Shown one piece after another: positions 1 to 6,713 of a stretch of DNA of 7,016 nucleotides. The stretch spans positions 1-7,016 of the forward strand of contig JAFAFM010000352.1 in the NCBI GenBank assembly GCA_023423495.1. The letters are read 5' to 3'. The notes under the pieces are model-generated. The model saw only the letters and a program-made list of their open reading frames with translations. It made no database searches and had not been told where the DNA came from. Origin of the DNA: Armatimonadota bacterium. GTDB taxonomy: Bacteria > Armatimonadota > Fimbriimonadia > Fimbriimonadales > Fimbriimonadaceae. Within the stretch, counting starts at the first letter, position 1. The number at the start of each line of letters is the position of its first letter. The translations under genes were made by a program, and so were the position numbers.

Positions 1-670
1 CGTTTAGGATGTCGTCCGCAATTTGGAAAGCCACGCCGATGGCGCGGCCGTATTCTCGGAGGGCAGCCACGAGTTCATCGTCCCCTCCCGCCAAAATGCC
101 GCCAATCTCGCAACTTGCCGCAATCAACGCGCCGGTCTTACGGGAATGGATGAATTCCAAAGTTTCCGCATCGGCCGCCTTGCCCTCCGAAAGCACGTCA
201 GCGACTTCGCCACCGACGAGGCCATCGGAACCCGTCGCCACTGTCAGGCACCGGACTGCGGCAACAATTTTTTCCGCCGGTCCACCACAACAGCTCAAGG
301 TCTCGAATGCCAGTGAAAAGAGCGCGTCGCCGGCCAGGATAGCGATCGCTTCATTGTATTTTTTGTGGAGTGTGGGGACACCACGCCTGAGGGCGTCATT
401 GTCGATGGCAGGAAGGTCGTCATGGATGAGGGAGAAGCAATGCACCATCTCGATGGCGCACGCGGCATCCAAAACCGAGTCTCCACCACCACCCAGAGCT
501 TCCGCCGACGCAAGGCATAATACGGGCCGGATACGTTTGCCGGGCGCCAGGCAGGAATAGCGCATGGCCGAGTGCAGTTCAGAGGGTGGAGACTCGACCG
601 GAGGGAGCAGTTGTCTTAGTCTCGCATCGACGGGCTCGGAGTATGCCTTGAGGTCCAATGCGACTGTCAC
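1..670 (-). CDS. ispA: Polyprenyl diphosphate synthase, IspA/FPP synthase type (partial, C-terminus off the left edge)
   Basis: Makes farnesyl-type diphosphate by head-to-tail condensation of isopentenyl diphosphate with allylic diphosphates in the cytoplasm, feeding quinones, undecaprenyl phosphate and other isoprenoids. I translated the reverse strand: 223 codons are present against about 300 for E. coli IspA, so roughly 75 C-terminal residues are missing. Visible landmarks are GKRIRP (44-49), the first Asp-rich motif DDLPAIDND (84-92) followed by LRRG, the RKTGALI motif (177-183) and FQIADDILN (215-223) at the edge. The two-residue insertion in the first motif is typical of bacterial type II enzymes. 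F79, five residues before it, fits an aromatic stop for C15 products (inference). The second motif ends in Asn rather than Asp, as in some GGPP synthases. Start: GTG at 670 aligns well with the IspA N-terminus; TTG at 658 is possible. No clear Shine-Dalgarno is visible for either. Confidence 0.93.
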   Translation of the reverse strand, partial: MTVALDLKAYSEPVDARLRQLLPPVESPPSELHSAMRYSCLAPGKRIRPVLCLASAEALGGGGDSVLDAACAIEMVHCFSLIHDDLPAIDNDALRRGVPTLHKKYNEAIAILAGDALFSLAFETLSCCGGPAEKIVAAVRCLTVATGSDGLVGGEVADVLSEGKAADAETLEFIHSRKTGALIAASCEIGGILAGGDDELVAALREYGRAIGVAFQIADDILN

Positions 671-718
671 TGAAAAAAGTCTACCAGCGCAATTCGATCC
701 CTTGGTATCCTGACCGCT

Positions 719-1999
719 ATGGCGGTAATTCGTCCCTTCCAAGGATTGCGCTACAGCGCCGAGGCTGGCACTCTGGGGATTCTGACAGCACCCCCCTACG
801 ATGTTATCAGCGAGCAAGAGCGGATCAGCTTTCTCACTCGCAGCCCTCACAACATCGTCCATCTGACCCTTCCCGAACAAAAGCCGGATGACCGCAGCAA
901 GTTCATCAAGTACGCCCGAAGCGCGGCCCTGCTCGCCGAGTGGCGACGGGATGGCACGCTTATTCTTGAAGACGAACCCGTCATCTACCGGTACACGCAA
1001 CGGTTCTCTCTCCCGCATTACGGCGACTTAACGCGGACCTCGATCATCGTGCTAATTAAGACGGAGCCATACGAGAATGGCGTCATCTTGCCCCACGAGC
1101 AGACTTTTCCGAAGCACAAGGAAGATCGGCTCCGAGTACTGGAAGCGACCCGCGCGCATCTGGAAAGCATTTTCGGGCTTTTCGAAGACCCCAGCGGGAG
1201 CATTCACGACGCGATCGTCAAGGCTCCTGCCCAAACTCCAGCGGAAACGGTCGGAGACGATGGGACTTCACAGCGAATTGAGCCAATCAGCGATCCTGAA
1301 GCCATCAACCACCTAGTCGGTCTCCTGAAGGATAAAAAGGTTTGGATCGCGGACGGTCACCATAGATACGAGACCGCCCGCGCATTCCGAGAAAACCTTG
1401 GCGATCAAAGCGGACCAGTTGCGGAAGACTACATGATGATCGCGCTTACCTCCATGTCCGATCCCGGATTGGTGTTGCTGCCGACGCATCGCGTCCTGAC
1501 CGACATTCCGCCGAGCCCAGAAGAGGCTGTTACCCGACTGGCCCAGCTCTTTACGATGACTGAGACGCATAACTCCCGGCTTATGGAAGCCATCGAGGCA
1601 GATCGGCGCAGCGGTCGGATGGCATTTGGTCTTGCCCTTTCCGGTGGAGATGGATATGTTTTGGAAGCAAAAGACCCGGATGCAATTTATGCATTAGTTC
1701 CAGGTTCCCCCAGCGACGATCTCCGCAAACTGGACGTCACGGTCCTCCACAGCGTGATCTTCGATCAGCTTCTCGCGGTCCCGGGTTTGGACAGCATTAA
1801 GTACACGCGAGACTCTCACCAAGCGATCACCTGGGTGAACGAAGGCGACAAGGCCGCCTTCCTTATGAACCCGCCAACCGTGGACGATATGAGGCGAATA
1901 GCCCTAGCGGGCGAGAAGATGCCCCAAAAGAGCACGTATTATTTTCCAAAGGTGCTTAGCGGACTCGTTCTCTGGAGCCTTAACGACTTCCATCCATGA
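719..1999 (+). CDS. DUF1015 family protein (conserved, function unknown)
   Basis: A 426-residue soluble protein of the DUF1015 family (COG4198), near full family length. The biochemical role is not established. In some other genomes the family sits beside serine biosynthesis genes (recollection), but none are here. Family hallmarks are all present in order: MAVIRPF at the very N-terminus, APPYDVIS (24-31), LPHEQT (124-129) and PKHKEDRL (131-138), the signature IADGHHRYETA (210-220), LPTHRVL (254-260), LDVTVLH (338-344), FLMNPP (381-386), and MPQKSTYYFPK with SGLV near the C-terminus (401-417). The MAVIRPF beginning, which families of this type share, fixes the ATG at 719. No convincing Shine-Dalgarno precedes it. 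It is divergent from the IspA-like gene over 48 bp and overlaps the next gene by the tetranucleotide ATGA, so the two are probably cotranslated. No missing motif or frameshift was seen. Confidence 0.95.
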   Translation: MAVIRPFQGLRYSAEAGTLGILTAPPYDVISEQERISFLTRSPHNIVHLTLPEQKPDDRSKFIKYARSAALLAEWRRDGTLILEDEPVIYRYTQRFSLPHYGDLTRTSIIVLIKTEPYENGVILPHEQTFPKHKEDRLRVLEATRAHLESIFGLFEDPSGSIHDAIVKAPAQTPAETVGDDGTSQRIEPISDPEAINHLVGLLKDKKVWIADGHHRYETARAFRENLGDQSGPVAEDYMMIALTSMSDPGLVLLPTHRVLTDIPPSPEEAVTRLAQLFTMTETHNSRLMEAIEADRRSGRMAFGLALSGGDGYVLEAKDPDAIYALVPGSPSDDLRKLDVTVLHSVIFDQLLAVPGLDSIKYTRDSHQAITWVNEGDKAAFLMNPPTVDDMRRIALAGEKMPQKSTYYFPKVLSGLVLWSLNDFHP

Positions 2000-2799
2000 C
2001 GATAAAACTTTTAGGAACCGGTGCGGCCGATGGCGTCCCGCCGCTGTTCACTGCGAACCGTCTCGGGTCCAGCTCTTTTGGACCTGAAAGTAAAGACTTT
2101 CGCACCCGAGCCGCCGCCCTTATCGACGGCTGTCTCAAGATCGATTTAGGTCCGGACACACTCTCCCAGAACCAGAGATTTAACCTCGATCCGCTTGAGT
2201 GGGACGCGATTATCTACACGCACAGCCACGAAGACCACTTCACCGTGAGCGAACTCCAATACGCGCTCTATCCATTCAATAAGAACGAGTTTCCGCCGTT
2301 CACCATTTACTGCAACGAGACGGTAAACAGCATTATCGACTGCCGATATCCAGATTGGCCCTTCGAAGTCCTGCGCACCAATCTCTTCGAGACCACCCAG
2401 ATCGGCGACTACAAGATGACGCCGGTGCGGGCCAAGCACACTCCAACGGAGGAGTGCCAAAACCTCATTTTCCAGAAGGATGGAAAAACGATTGGATACA
2501 TGACCGACACGGGCTGGTGGTCCGACGAGACATGGGAGTACTTACAGTCCGTTAAATTTGACGCTCTCGTTATCGAATGCACAGATGGATTGTGCGACAG
2601 CGGTTATGACGGCCACTTGGATCTTCTTGTGCTTATCAAAGTCGTAGATAATCTTCGAAAGCAGGGCTCGCTCGGGTCCGAGACTCCCATTTTCACCACC
2701 CACCACAGCCATTACGGCGGCAGTCACGAGCAGTTGACCGAAGCAATGCGGCCGTTCGGAATTTCTCCCGGTTATGATGGTTTGGAAATTTCGGTTTAA
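1996..2799 (+). CDS. MBL-fold metallo-hydrolase, PhnP-like
   Basis: A 267-residue metallo-beta-lactamase-fold hydrolase, probably cytoplasmic since no signal peptide is visible. The dinuclear metal site is complete: HSHEDH (76-81), H148 in RAKHTP, D171 in YMTDTG, and a C-terminal His in TTHHSH (H236). Also present are ECTDG (194-198), GHLDL (206-210) and the terminal GYDGLEI (259-265). The last three resemble PhnP, the phosphoribosyl cyclic phosphodiesterase, whose equivalents are DCSH, NHCDL and GFDGMEI. Unlike E. coli PhnP, the N-terminus lacks the Cys cluster that holds an extra structural zinc, and no phn genes are nearby. A cyclic phosphodiesterase activity is therefore a reasonable guess, but the substrate is not known. 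The ATG lies inside the stop of the upstream DUF1015 gene with no Shine-Dalgarno of its own, which suggests termination-reinitiation coupling. Confidence 0.92.
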   Translation: MTIKLLGTGAADGVPPLFTANRLGSSSFGPESKDFRTRAAALIDGCLKIDLGPDTLSQNQRFNLDPLEWDAIIYTHSHEDHFTVSELQYALYPFNKNEFPPFTIYCNETVNSIIDCRYPDWPFEVLRTNLFETTQIGDYKMTPVRAKHTPTEECQNLIFQKDGKTIGYMTDTGWWSDETWEYLQSVKFDALVIECTDGLCDSGYDGHLDLLVLIKVVDNLRKQGSLGSETPIFTTHHSHYGGSHEQLTEAMRPFGISPGYDGLEISV

Positions 2800-2937
2800 C
2801 CGCTTCTTTTCCTGAAGTCGCTCCGTCCTGAAAAGTGGCCAAAGGATTGGCGGGCGCAGTGGCTAGGATGGCCCATAACCCCTTTCACCTGTAGCGCAGA
2901 CTTGCATTTCCCAAATTGCCAATAGGCATCGTCTTGA

Positions 2938-3879
2938 TCAGGGGCTTACGTACGGCTTGACCCGCCCCTTTTCCAGTAGATCCAGCCAGTAGTCCAGCCC
3001 GAAGTCTCCTTCGCATGCCTGGATCCTCGGAATGCGGTAACGGTCAAACTTTTCTGACTTTGCATTCGGAGCTGGATTGGCTCCCACCAGAAAAACGGCG
3101 TCGAGCTTGTAGTTCTTTCCATCCAACTCAAACGAGCGTACCAATTGCTTGTTCTTCGGTGAGGCGCCCAGCGGTAGCGCAAGATATTCGGGCTTGCCGC
3201 CCAGCGGCTGCAGCAGGTCGAATGGACCGGCAATCTCTTTCTTAACCTCAGCGTCGCTGAGGCGATTTAGATTGGGGTGAGAGATGGTGTGGCTCGCGAT
3301 CTCACCGCCGTGCTTTTGGATCAACTCCACCTTTTGCTTTTCGAGGCTCTTCTGTCCCCACATCTGAGGCAACACAAAGAACACAGCTTTGGCCGGAAAA
3401 TCTGGATGCTCATTCGAGAACTGCTCCAAGATCCCAAATCCAGATTCAGGATCGAGCGTCCCATCCTCCTTGAAAACGATCTGGGTGGGGTTTGCATCAT
3501 CGAAGGTGAGGATGACGGGCGAAGCTCCTGGTGGAAGGTTGTATTCGCCGGAGAGATACTCGGTGACATTGATCGGCCGGAAGCCAGCCTTGTATAGCCG
3601 CTCCAAATCTCGGCGCATCAATTTGCCCGACCGCTCCATCGTCGACTTGCCTTCCCTGATGTGGTGGTACTCGGCAATAAAAACCACACCATCCTGATTT
3701 GGGGGGCGATTCGAGACCCTCTTAAGCGGTACCTTAGAAGCGGCGGGAGCCGGTTCTTTTACCGGGCCTGATTTCTCCATCCCGGAGCCATTAGAACCCT
3801 GAAGTGTCTTCTCGCCGCACCCAAAGATTCCGAGCGCACAAACGCAGGTGACAACGGTATGAATTGCAAGTTTTCTCAT
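2938..3879 (-). CDS. Polysaccharide deacetylase lipoprotein (NodB/CE4 domain, IcaB/PgaB-like)
   Basis: A predicted exported lipoprotein of 313 residues that would remove acetyl groups from an N-acetylated polysaccharide at the cell surface or in the periplasm. Residues 1-20 form a signal peptide (basic MRK, then a hydrophobic run) ending at a lipobox-like GIFGC with C21. A Gly/Pro/Ser-rich linker runs to about residue 62. The NodB domain follows: EYHHI (70-74), ILTFDDAN (123-130) with metal-binding D127/D128, and HTISH (197-201) supplying H197 and H201. The YHHI segment lying before TFDD matches the permuted layout of IcaB/PgaB-type deacetylases, where the catalytic His motif is N-terminal. 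Odd point: the usual Arg-containing third motif is ALPLGA here, without Arg. The ATG at 3879 is chosen for the intact signal peptide; only a weak purine-rich stretch precedes it. Its first seven codons overlap the divergent DUF4015 gene. Deacetylase assignment is firm; substrate and full activity are inference. Confidence 0.92.
   Translation of the reverse strand: MRKLAIHTVVTCVCALGIFGCGEKTLQGSNGSGMEKSGPVKEPAPAASKVPLKRVSNRPPNQDGVVFIAEYHHIREGKSTMERSGKLMRRDLERLYKAGFRPINVTEYLSGEYNLPPGASPVILTFDDANPTQIVFKEDGTLDPESGFGILEQFSNEHPDFPAKAVFFVLPQMWGQKSLEKQKVELIQKHGGEIASHTISHPNLNRLSDAEVKKEIAGPFDLLQPLGGKPEYLALPLGASPKNKQLVRSFELDGKNYKLDAVFLVGANPAPNAKSEKFDRYRIPRIQACEGDFGLDYWLDLLEKGRVKPYVSP
3846..3850 (+). promoter_or_regulatory. 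Ribosome binding site (AGGTG) of the DUF4015 gene
   Basis: AGGTG lies 8 nt before the ATG at 3859. It decides the start: no other start codon in that frame would keep the lipoprotein signal peptide. It is embedded in the opposing deacetylase coding region, which supports a true 5' overlap between the two genes. Confidence 0.5.
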
Positions 3880-5031
3880 TGGTCTCTACTCATCGCGGTG
3901 GGCTTGATCGGCTGCGCTTCCACCCCACCTGCGTCGACTCAAGCAACTGTCGGCAATGTTCCCGCCAAGCCTGAAGCTCCGCCGGAGCCCGAAAAGCCGA
4001 AGCCAAAGTTTACTTACGAAAAGCCGGAATACGTGCGGGGAATCTATCTCACTGCGTGGTCGGCGGGTGGAAAGAAGAAGCGCGCCAACACCATCGCCAT
4101 GATCCAGCGAACGGAGTTGAATGCGGTCGTAATCGATGTTCGGGATGATGGCGAGATGTACTGGCGGATGAACATCCCGTTAGCCAAGGAAGCCGGAGCC
4201 GAAAAGATCGCCGTGCTCAATCCCGATGCTGTGATGGGAGACTTTGAGAAGGCAAAGATTTATCCGATCGCCCGGATTGCATGCTTTAGAGATGCGTTCG
4301 TTCCCAAAAAGCACCTGGAGCGTGCCGTGCAGAACGGCAAGGGAGGGGTTTGGAAGGACCACAGCGGTCACACGTGGCTCGATCCCTATAATAAGAAGAA
4401 CTGGGAGTACATGGCCCAGACCGTGGATTTTGCGTTGGACATGGGATTCCCCGAAATCCAACTCGATTACGTTCGTTTCCCAAGTGAAGGCAAGGTCAGC
4501 TCGCAGACCTTTCCGGCCAAGAAGAGTTATGGAGACGGCAAGGTCAAGCCGGAGGACGTGATCGCCGAATTCGCGGAGTACATCGGCAAGCGCGTGCGAG
4601 AAAGAGGCGGCGTCTATAGCGCGGACATCTTTGGCATTATCAGTTCCGGCACCGTGGATCAGGGCATCGGTCAAGCGCTTGAGAAGGTAGCGGAGCCCTT
4701 CGATCTGGTCTGCCCAATGGTTTATCCTTCCCACTTTGCGAAGGGCGAATACGGCATCAGAGACCCCAATGCTCAGCCGTACGAAATCGTGAAGAAGAGC
4801 CTGGCCGACTACAAGAAGCGGATTCCGAACAAACCCATCCGCCCTTGGCTGCAAGACTTCTTCGGATACACGGCGGCCTCCGTCAAAGCCCAGATTAAAG
4901 CGGCCAAGGAGCTCGGTTACGAGGAGTATCTCATCTGGAATGCTGGTAACCGGTACACGGAAGCAGCCGTGAAGGACAATTCCAAGCTAGTCCCTAAGAA
5001 GCCAGCTAAGACTGAGAATGACGGAAAATAA
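3859..5031 (+). CDS. DUF4015-family putative glycoside hydrolase lipoprotein
   Basis: A 390-residue predicted lipoprotein with a TIM-barrel putative glycoside hydrolase domain of the DUF4015 (PF13200, GH13-like) family. Signal peptide 1-18 ends in LIGC with C19 as the lipidated residue. A Pro/Glu/Lys-rich spacer (about 37-50) holds the domain off the membrane. Barrel hallmarks in order: VRGIYLTAWSAGG (59-71), RTELNAVVIDVRDD (84-97), WLDPYNKKNWEY (173-184), EIQLDYVRFPSEG (199-211), YSADIFG (253-259), DLVCPMVYPSHF (282-293) and RPWLQDF (328-334). The Asp in IDVRDD and LDYVRF are candidate active-site acids (inference). The C-terminal tail is Lys-rich. The 5' end overlaps the divergent deacetylase gene by 21 bp. 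The pairing with a deacetylase suggests both act on the same exported polysaccharide; PgaB combines comparable domains in one lipoprotein. No terminator is evident just after the stop. Family assignment is strong, substrate unknown. Confidence 0.93.
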   Translation: MNCKFSHWSLLIAVGLIGCASTPPASTQATVGNVPAKPEAPPEPEKPKPKFTYEKPEYVRGIYLTAWSAGGKKKRANTIAMIQRTELNAVVIDVRDDGEMYWRMNIPLAKEAGAEKIAVLNPDAVMGDFEKAKIYPIARIACFRDAFVPKKHLERAVQNGKGGVWKDHSGHTWLDPYNKKNWEYMAQTVDFALDMGFPEIQLDYVRFPSEGKVSSQTFPAKKSYGDGKVKPEDVIAEFAEYIGKRVRERGGVYSADIFGIISSGTVDQGIGQALEKVAEPFDLVCPMVYPSHFAKGEYGIRDPNAQPYEIVKKSLADYKKRIPNKPIRPWLQDFFGYTAASVKAQIKAAKELGYEEYLIWNAGNRYTEAAVKDNSKLVPKKPAKTENDGK

Positions 5032-5070
5032 TCCCGCGTGTCATTAGGTCGAAGAAGGGATTTAACAATG

Positions 5071-5099
5071 TTTCGATTCTGTCAATCTTGAGTTAGAAT
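5071..5099 (+). promoter_or_regulatory. Candidate sigma70-type promoter for the prepilin-like gene
   Basis: TTTCGA (5071-5076) and TAGAAT (5094-5099) are separated by exactly 17 nt. The -10 element matches TATAAT at 5 of 6 positions, the -35 only at 3 of 6. It lies about 110 nt upstream of the prepilin ATG at 5209 and just before a hairpin-rich leader, which fits a transcription start near 5106. Found by eye; chance matches of this quality are common. Confidence 0.3.
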
Positions 5100-5104
5100 A
5101 AGCA

Positions 5105-5183
5105 TATGCACGGGTTGAAGCCCGCATCCATGTTACGGACGACAACATGTGGGCCACCTGTGGCTGAGATTCAGCCAACTTTT
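5105..5183 (+). promoter_or_regulatory. Structured 5' leader with three hairpins, including a switch-like pair of alternative stems
   Basis: Three stem-loops follow each other between the candidate promoter and the prepilin gene. Hairpin 1 is CGGG (5111-5114) with CCCG (5121-5124), extendable by three pairs across a 2-nt bulge. Hairpin 2 is CATGTT (5129-5134) with AACATG (5144-5149). Hairpin 3 is TGGCTGA (5161-5167) with TCAGCCA (5171-5177) and a 3-nt loop, followed by TTTT (5180-5183), which looks like a weak intrinsic terminator. The segment TGGC (5161-5164) could instead pair with GCCA at 5153-5156, which would prevent hairpin 3. That is the logic of an attenuator or riboswitch, but it matches no riboswitch class I recognise. 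No c-di-GMP (GEMM) core is visible. Confidence 0.35.
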
Positions 5184-5208
5184 AGGGAAGCAACCGGAAA
5201 ATCTAAGA

Positions 5209-5828
5209 ATGAATGCATTGTCAGAGTCCCATGGTAAGCAATGCGGTTGGACAATGCTGGAAAATCTGATTGTTGTCAGCATCCTTGGAATCCTCGCAGC
5301 AGTTGGCTTGTAATCTCTGGTCCTTTACGAGAATCTGGGCGGCAGGCAACTTGCTCGAATAACCTCCGACAGGTGTACGCAGCCCTCGCTCAATACGCTT
5401 CGGACAATGACGCCACATCCGCCTATCCTGAGCTTCATGGTCTGGCCTACTGCCCGGGGCCAACTCACCTAGTTTTGAAACCTTATGGATATCAGGACAG
5501 CATGCGTTATTGTCCTAACTCTCCGATAGCGCTGAAAGATCGCATGTATAGCACATACCTCTCGCCGATTTTGGCCACTCCTAAGGACGACGTGAATGCC
5601 GTCAATTCGCCACGAAAATATATGATAGAAAAGGAGAAGAGGTTAGGCACGGCACTACCGATTGTGGAGTGCCATATCCACGACGAGTTTTATTATGCGC
5701 CGCAAGAAACGCATTTGGACGATTCAATAGCCAGCCCGTTTAGGATTGTTCTGCGTGTGGACGGAAGCGTGAAGGCCGGGAGAGTTCCGGCGCCCCGCAC
5801 ATTTGTTTTTAGCTCTTTTCTCCCATAA
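5209..5828 (+). pseudogene. Prepilin-like protein (type IV pilin leader, DUF1559-style), broken by a frameshift
   Basis: Intact, this would be a secreted pseudopilin/pilin-like protein of about 205 residues, cleaved and N-methylated by prepilin peptidase. The ATG at 5209 opens a 34-codon frame with a short leader ending in G13, then WTMLE giving the conserved Glu at mature position 5, then the hydrophobic helix IVVSILGILAAVGL, and a TAA at 5311-5313. The expected continuation is in the frame one base earlier: RESGRQATCSNNLRQVYAAL with YASDND after it (from about 5325), the usual region after the pilin helix, through to VDGSVKAG near the C-terminus, a DGxVK motif typical of DUF1559-type proteins, and a stop at 5826-5828. 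Loss of one base at about 5300-5313 explains this. No slippery sequence is present, so programmed frameshifting is unlikely. GGAAAA 8 nt upstream of the ATG is a weak ribosome binding site. A sequencing error would make this an intact gene. Confidence 0.8.
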
Positions 5829-5851
5829 CGGCATGGCCGCATCCAATCGCC

Positions 5852-5855
5852 AGGA
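5852..5855 (+). promoter_or_regulatory. Ribosome binding site (AGGA) before the ATG at 5862
   Basis: AGGA ends 6 nt before the ATG at 5862. It supports that ATG as a genuine start and so the membrane-anchored N-terminus of the next gene. The gap to the prepilin stop is only 33 bp, suggesting cotranscription. Confidence 0.45.
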
Positions 5856-5861
5856 ACGAAC

Positions 5862-6504
5862 ATGACTTTTAGTAAGCAAAAGCGGAACCTCGGAATTGCG
5901 GCGGCTTCGATAACTATCATTTTGGGCCTCGTTCTACACTACAATCCTTGGCGAAAGGGGAGTCCGATGGGTGCGCTCAATTCGACTCTTAAGCGCCTCT
6001 TGGCCAATGATTGGGATTCCCTCCAGCGGGATTACCCCAGAGGATGTGAAGTATTTGGGCGGGACGGCTTCCGCGAAGCGTCTGACTGATTACTTATTGA
6101 AGGATTACATCGCGCGTGAGGCATCGTTCTCGTTCGAGGTCTTTCCGGAGCCGCCGCCTATTCCGCGTCAAAAGGGAGAATCCTCATTCATGTATCGGGC
6201 AAGAACAGAAAACTACGAGAGGAATAAAGCGTTTTGGGTTAGCGTGGAGAGATATGGCAGTGGAAAATCCCCGATCAGATTTGCCTTCTCGGCTCATCGA
6301 CTTCCGGACGGAGTTTGGACCGCATCTCCAAGGCAAATGCTGCTCGGCCTCATTCAATCCTACTCAGCCGATGCGACTGTGAGATCGAAATGGCTTGCCA
6401 CTGGATTGCGCGAAGCTGGGTTGCACTCTTTTCGAATTGCCGATCGAAGTTACCTGGAGTTAGATAGTCTTGAAAGCGGGGTATGGGCGCCTAAGCCACT
6501 CTAA
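5862..6504 (+). pseudogene. Single-pass membrane protein of unknown function, apparently frameshifted
   Basis: I do not recognise a family. The frame from ATG 5862 encodes a basic start (KQKR, 5-8), one hydrophobic segment (about residues 10-26, GIAAASITIILGLVL core) with the N-terminus predicted inside, then RKGSP and LNSTLKRLLANDWDSL. It then turns implausible and stops at 6087-6089. The next frame carries natural-looking sequence from about SGITPEDVKYLGG (near 6025) through a Pro-rich stretch (EPPPIPR) to a stop at 6502-6504. One extra base, or two missing, at about 6010-6040 would join them into a protein of about 213 residues. The alternative is two overlapping genes: 5862-6089, and a 177-residue frame from GTG 5971, which has GGGGAG 8 nt upstream (5957-5962). 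I favour one broken gene because the downstream frame starting at GTG 5971 lacks a sensible N-terminus. It follows the prepilin gene by 33 bp and may serve the same surface apparatus. Confidence 0.55.
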
Positions 6505-6713
6505 AGTATCGTTCCACGGCAGTCCATTTTTGAACAGAAAACACACTTCTTATTGAAAACAAGCTAGGTTTGTACATACCCCTGGCGCAGCATGCGACCG
6601 TTCCCCGAACTGGTATTAACCAATTGCCGAAGAGGTGTGGAGGACAAAGCGCTTCCTCTGTGCCCAACAATTAAGCCTGCTTCGGTTCCATGACAGCAAT
6701 GTCGGAGACATTG

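Noticed and set aside
9..560. Plus-strand open frame of 183 codons
   Set aside because: It is antisense to the clearly conserved polyprenyl synthase, and its product is low-complexity Ser/Ala/Arg-rich sequence.
2800..2937. Intrinsic terminator in the convergent gap
   Set aside because: Only a 5-bp hairpin (GCCAA/TTGGC at 2838-2851) was found, with no T-run after it.
4180..4854. Long open frame (224 codons) antisense to the DUF4015 gene
   Set aside because: The sense frame carries the full set of family motifs. The antisense frame has no recognisable domain or ribosome binding site and is a by-product of codon bias.
5105..5190. c-di-GMP (GEMM) riboswitch
   Set aside because: Considered because pilin genes are common targets, but the conserved GEMM core sequences are not visible.
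5300..5316. Programmed ribosomal frameshift in the prepilin gene
   Set aside because: No slippery heptamer or homopolymer is present near the stop at 5311-5313.
5241..5324. ATG 5241 as the true start of the prepilin-region protein
   Set aside because: The first 28 residues from there look non-coding, while the overlapping frame encodes a textbook prepilin leader and helix.
6553..6578. Promoter TTGAAA ... TACATA
   Set aside because: The spacer is only 14 nt, too short for a standard sigma70 promoter.
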